Source of the DNA: Jaltomata sinuosa
Taxonomy: Eukaryota > Streptophyta > Magnoliopsida > Solanales > Solanaceae
Assembly: GCA_003996215.1 (NCBI GenBank)
Contig: QJPP01002943.1
Span: 186,001 to 250,000, forward strand
Length of the DNA stretch: 64,000 bases
Direction: 5' to 3'
The translations under genes and the position numbers were made by a program. A model generated the notes under the pieces. It was given only the letters and a program-made list of their open reading frames with translations, searched no databases and was not told the DNA's origin. This document shows positions 60,215 to 64,000 of this stretch, piece after piece (the first letter of the stretch is position 1; every line of letters begins with the position of its first letter).

Positions 60215-63200
60215 TGTAATGACCCTTTCGGTCATCTATGTATTTTTGCTATTCTTGTATTGTTAGAGCTTGCTTGTAGTGGCTCCAAGTCATTTATGGC
60301 TTACTGGGACCGGTAGTTTAGTGCCCGGGCCATTTGTTTGGTCTTTTTGGCCGTTTTTTATTTTAGATCATTAAGCTTTTGAAATCATTGACTTCAGTCA
60401 ACATTCTTAGTGAACATGCTCGGAATTGAATTTTGACAGTTTTGTTAGCTCTGGAGCATGGACTTTGGTCTAGTGGGACCTTTGGTCAGGATCTGAGAGC
60501 TTTTCAGCTTGGAATTCTCTCTCGTTCTGTGTTTTCAGGTTAGTTGGGCTTGTTTGGTTGACTTTGGTAAACATTCAGAGAAGACGACCTCAGATGAAAA
60601 TTATGTCAGTGTCGTTTGCTCCAGAATGTTGATTTTAGGCTAAAAGGACCATTGGTTCAGGTCCCAAGGCTTTCGGACTTGATTTCAGCCATTGGGTTCT
60701 ATTTTAGAAATAGTTGGCTAAAAGTTAATTTTGGGCGTGGGGCCCACTTTTCATTAAATCGACCTCCAATGGGATTTTCATAAATTCCATTGGATTCGAA
60801 ATGCTATTTCTAATCGAATAGCTTAGATTGTTTGCATTCACGGGATCCCGAATGCGTTCTCGGGGACCCAAAGTGTGAAAAATCTGCCCTTGACAGCTGG
60901 TTGATGTCATAGCCCTTTTTGTTCATCACGAATGCGGAGGGGTGGCCGCATTCGCATAGGGAAATTTCCAGCTTCCCCAAGTTTGTTCTTCATGTTCATG
61001 GGCCTTGGCCGCATTCGCGAAGGGCATTTGGCCAGCCTCCCATTTTGTTCTTCGCGAAGGCGACGCCTTGGCCGCGTTCACGAAGGCCAAGGCAGTCAGC
61101 TTTAAGTTGGCTTTTTCTTGCTTTCTCCTTCATTATCCAACATATCAAGTCCAAACATCCATTGCCAAGAGCTCCCAAAAACACCATATTTCACCATTAT
61201 TGATCCCAACTGATTGGGGGGTATTATTTGACAATCCTTGCTCGTTTTATGGCTTCTAAAAGCGGGTAATTCTCTCTTTAATTTCCGTTTTCCTCCATGA
61301 ATTCTCCTCTTTAAATTATGGATTCTTAGGGCTATTTTGACCCCTTTCCATGGTTCGTTTATGCTCAAATTTTGAGCGTATGCTCTCGAGATGGTAAGGA
61401 ACACGTGTGTATTTTTTGTTTCTTTTTTTGGGTTGCGAGGCCCACGGGCCCATTTGTGACCCAAATTTCAACCCGACTATTATTATAGCGATATGGGTAT
61501 CGTTAGTCTTGTTTTAATATGTAGATTATTGTATTGATAGTGGTTTCACAACTTGGAGCTTCCTGGACGACGTTATCCCCGCAACTATTCGTCAAACGGC
61601 AGGTAGGTTATGGCTTTCTCTACCTAGACTCTGCGTATATAGGCAATAACTGCATTAATTAGCATCCTTGGGTGGGTTGTTATAGGTTGGTACCCCAGAC
61701 CTTGTCCGCCTTTTCTATCCATTTATTTCATACGTTGATTGTAGTATTTATATCAGTATTGTATATTACCCTTGTGGTCCTGTGTGGTCTTGTATTACCT
61801 CTGAAACATAGATGGTGGGTTATATGGGAATGTCCACGAGTCTCTGACGTAGAGATATCCTTCTAGGCTGGTTATGACTGTTGTAGAGCTGTTGAGCTTG
61901 TGCAGGGCCGATAGGGAATGTTTGTGAGCCATTTTGGGCTACTCTATTGTTTACGAGCATATCATCTATGAAAATGGTTTTTCCCTGCATGTTTTATCAC
62001 TATTTTGTCTTGGGGCCTACTATAGACGACTTTCTAAACCTTGCATGGACCCGGGGGCTTATTTTCAGTATAAATATTGATAAAACATGATTTGGATGAT
62101 TTCACACTTGATTTCCTACTGATACTAGGCTCGGCTTGATAGAGCACTAGACTTGATTTCCTACTGATACTAGACACGGTTGGGCAGAGCACTAAACTTC
62201 ATTTCCTACTGATACTAGGCTCGACTGGGTAGAGCACTAGACTTGATTTCCTACTGATACTAGGCTCGGCTGGGTAGAACACTAGACTTGATTTCCTACT
62301 GATACTAGACTCGGCTGGGAAGAGCACTAGACTTGATTTTTATTAGTGATTTAGACCCGGATACACTCTGGGCACCCTTGAGAGGGTTTTTGAGACTTTT
62401 ATCACTGATTTAGACCCGAGTATACTTCGGGCACCATTTGAGAGGGTCTTTTGAGATTACTACTACTGTTTTAGCCCTCATTCAACTCTAGACACGTACT
62501 TTGAGGTTCTGATTCTCTGAGATTTTGCATTCGTTATTGTATGTAGTCAAGGACCTCCATGGGCCCTCTGTTCCAAGACCTGGCTACATGCTGAGCATGC
62601 CAAAAGAGGGGTATATGGCGTAGGATAAGGTATAACAGGCACATCCCACCATGCGTCCTCCTGTCAAAGTGCTGGGGAGGTACATACAGAGTCACTATTA
62701 CCGGTTCCATCATTATCATCATCATGCATATTTCACTCGTATTCCACCCTTATTTGATGTGTGTTCAGTGTACGCTCTGGTTGTATAGGCGGCCAGGGGG
62801 GTTATTTTCACTTGATTGCATTCCTCGATTGTATGGGAGGCCATTGGGACTGTAGGTAGTTTAGATTACTCTTGTTGCTTTATAGAGCTAGTTATGGTCC
62901 TTGTTTCTTGGTGATTTAGTGGTTATTAGCATGTTGAGGCTTCGATTATGGTATTTTGATTATTGAGAGGGCTAGTGAGTCCTATCTTATTGAGGCACTT
63001 TTGTGTGGCCTTCTGAGCATATTGTGAGTTTTTGGTTCCATTCTTACTAGGATTTGAGTAGTATTTCTCGGTTATTGTGGGTTAGTTATTCCATCCTAGG
63101 GTTATACTTGTGAGGTGGATTCCTGTTTATGCTATCTTGAAGTTGGATTGGTGTTATGATTTCCTTATGCTTGTTGATTCCATCTTGAGTATGTTATACT

Positions 63201-63967
63201 GCTTTCCTTCTTTTCCTTTTACATGAGGTTACCGATATACCGCCATGTTCCTGACTCTCTCTCCTTTTATATACTATTGTTGCAAGGATTCTAGGTGTGT
63301 TATTCTTCCTTACACCTGTGTTTCTATGTTACCTATATGTTTTATGCTAGCATGTATACTTGTAACTCTTGGTTGATTACTCCTTGTGCTAGTTCCTTGT
63401 GCTTCTTCCTTGCTTTTGTGACTTCTTTCTTGTATTCTGCTTATTACTATTTTTATATCTTATATGCGCTCAGTCGGCCAATGATGCCTACTGAGTACCC
63501 ATTGTATTTGTACTCATACTACACTTCTACATCTTTTTGGTGTAGACATTAGTGTGAGCTTTTGTCGTTGATCGCGTGGACATTCGTGTAGCTTTTAGGA
63601 TATTTGAGACTAAGGTGAGCACCCGACGTCTGGGGCTTGACCACATCTCATCTTTTGGCACTGTTACTCCTTGTACTTTCAGAGACATATTTATATTATA
63701 TTTTATTACTTCTAGAACTTGTATTCTATTAGAAGCTTCTCTACTGTCGATACCAAGTCTTGGGGTTGGTGTAGTATCATTTGTATATATATTTTGGGTT
63801 TTTGCTTCCGCATTGTCTTATCTTTATATTATGCTTTCACTTATTTATGTTCATTGTGTGTATTGGTTAGGTAGTAGCCCATTACTAATCGTTCTGAGCT
63901 ATGGGAATTGGTTCGCCTACTTGGGGGTTGTAGGTGCCATCAGGACCTGAGAAATTTGGTCGTGATA
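60215..63967 (+). repeat. 5' LTR of E2 (3.75 kb)
   Basis: It ends GGTCGTGATA, one transition from the family GACA. Features are a GC-rich stretch with TTCGCGAA-type dyads (about 60925-61090), which I did not find in the matching part of the E1 LTR; a donor CAG|GTAGGTT at 61602/61603; a 45-bp tandem array (62108 to about 62340); and two units of about 60 bp with 'tttagacccg' (about 62345-62455). Open frames in it are not recognisable proteins. Confidence 0.82.
62108..62340 (+). repeat. 45-bp tandem array in E2 LTR
   Basis: Five units begin TTGATTTCCTACTGATACTAG and end GAGCACTAGAC, each 45 bp, plus a partial sixth. E1 has about three related units in each LTR copy on the minus strand. Confidence 0.85.
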
Positions 63968-63970
63968 GCT

Positions 63971-63981
63971 TGGTATCAGAG
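63971..63981 (+). other. Primer-binding site (tRNA-iMet) of E2
   Basis: TGGTATCAGAG lies three bases after the LTR terminus. The following bases (TTCTAAG) depart from the usual continuation. Confidence 0.85.
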
Positions 63982-64000
63982 TTCTAAGTTCAACAGTGTC

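Larger units (their letters stand above)
60215..64000 (+). mobile_element. E-family LTR element E2, 5' end (continues off-window)
   Basis: It starts TGTAATGACCC in LINE ORF2 (expected duplication AATAA at 60210-60214, partner off-window). It has one LTR to 63967, a primer site, and 19 further bases. It is the same family as E1, which lies in the opposite orientation at 14127-21523. The interior cannot be seen. Confidence 0.8.

Noticed and set aside
60919..61464. Overlapping open frames on both strands in the E2 LTR
   Set aside because: The GC-rich dyad region opens frames by composition. The E1 LTRs do not keep them.
62108..62340. Regular repeats resembling a CRISPR array
   Set aside because: Direct tandem units without unique spacers, in plant LTR DNA.

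Overview
This is plant nuclear DNA with no recognisable cellular gene. About 57 of the 64 kb is transposable elements nested inside one another, and the rest (about 28.8-35.1 kb) is AT-rich spacer with MITEs. The element mix suggests a eudicot, most likely a Solanaceae species: Ty3/gypsy elements primed by tRNA-iMet, long-LTR LARD-like elements with CCGCTATAGCGG modules, an L1-type LINE, an Au-like SINE head, and Stowaway and hAT-like MITEs. The family placement is inference from memory of such repeats. No search was run.

Left part (1-28.8 kb). Positions 1-5045 are the 5' portion of a minus-strand LARD-like element (A): LTR 2541-5045, tRNA-iMet primer site 2528-2538, a non-coding leader, and an antisense reading frame of the plant transposon-protein (Transposase_32-like) kind that runs off the left edge. 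Next come the tail and LTR of an unrelated LTR element (B, 5046 to about 6660). A plus-strand LARD-like 3' end and LTR (C) follows at about 6661-27096. C's LTR is split by a complete Ty3/gypsy element (Ty3-1, 9165-26028). The pol gene of Ty3-1 is itself split by a minus-strand element (E1, 14127-21523, TSD GGTTC). A minus-strand LARD LTR fragment (D) ends at 28836.

Right part (35.1-64 kb). An L1-type LINE begins near 35090. Its ORF1 is interrupted by a Ty3/gypsy element (Ty3-2, 35694-56341, TSD CCTTC). The 5' LTR of Ty3-2 received two further insertions: a Mutator-like fold-back element (36131-38295, 9-bp TSD GGAATTGAG) and a complete LARD-like element (LARD1, 39118-48495, TSD GTATA). The uninterrupted 3' LTR of Ty3-2 keeps the empty site for both. 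LINE ORF1 resumes at 56347 and ORF2 (endonuclease and reverse transcriptase) continues to 60214. There it is cut by a second E-family element (E2), whose 3.75-kb LTR and primer site reach the right edge.

Cross-cutting signals. All LTR families whose ends are visible (A/C/D/LARD1, Ty3-1, Ty3-2, E) share near-identical LTR termini and the same primer site, so shared mobilisation is plausible. Every one carries a consensus 5' splice donor (CAG|GTRNG) several hundred bases into the LTR. In Ty3-1 a matching acceptor lies immediately before gag, which predicts a leader intron that removes the primer site. Every one also carries clusters or arrays of repeats, most of them short dyad-symmetric modules. 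Coding regions are dead mainly through C-to-T type nonsense changes. The LARD-like elements have no coding capacity of their own except the antisense frame.
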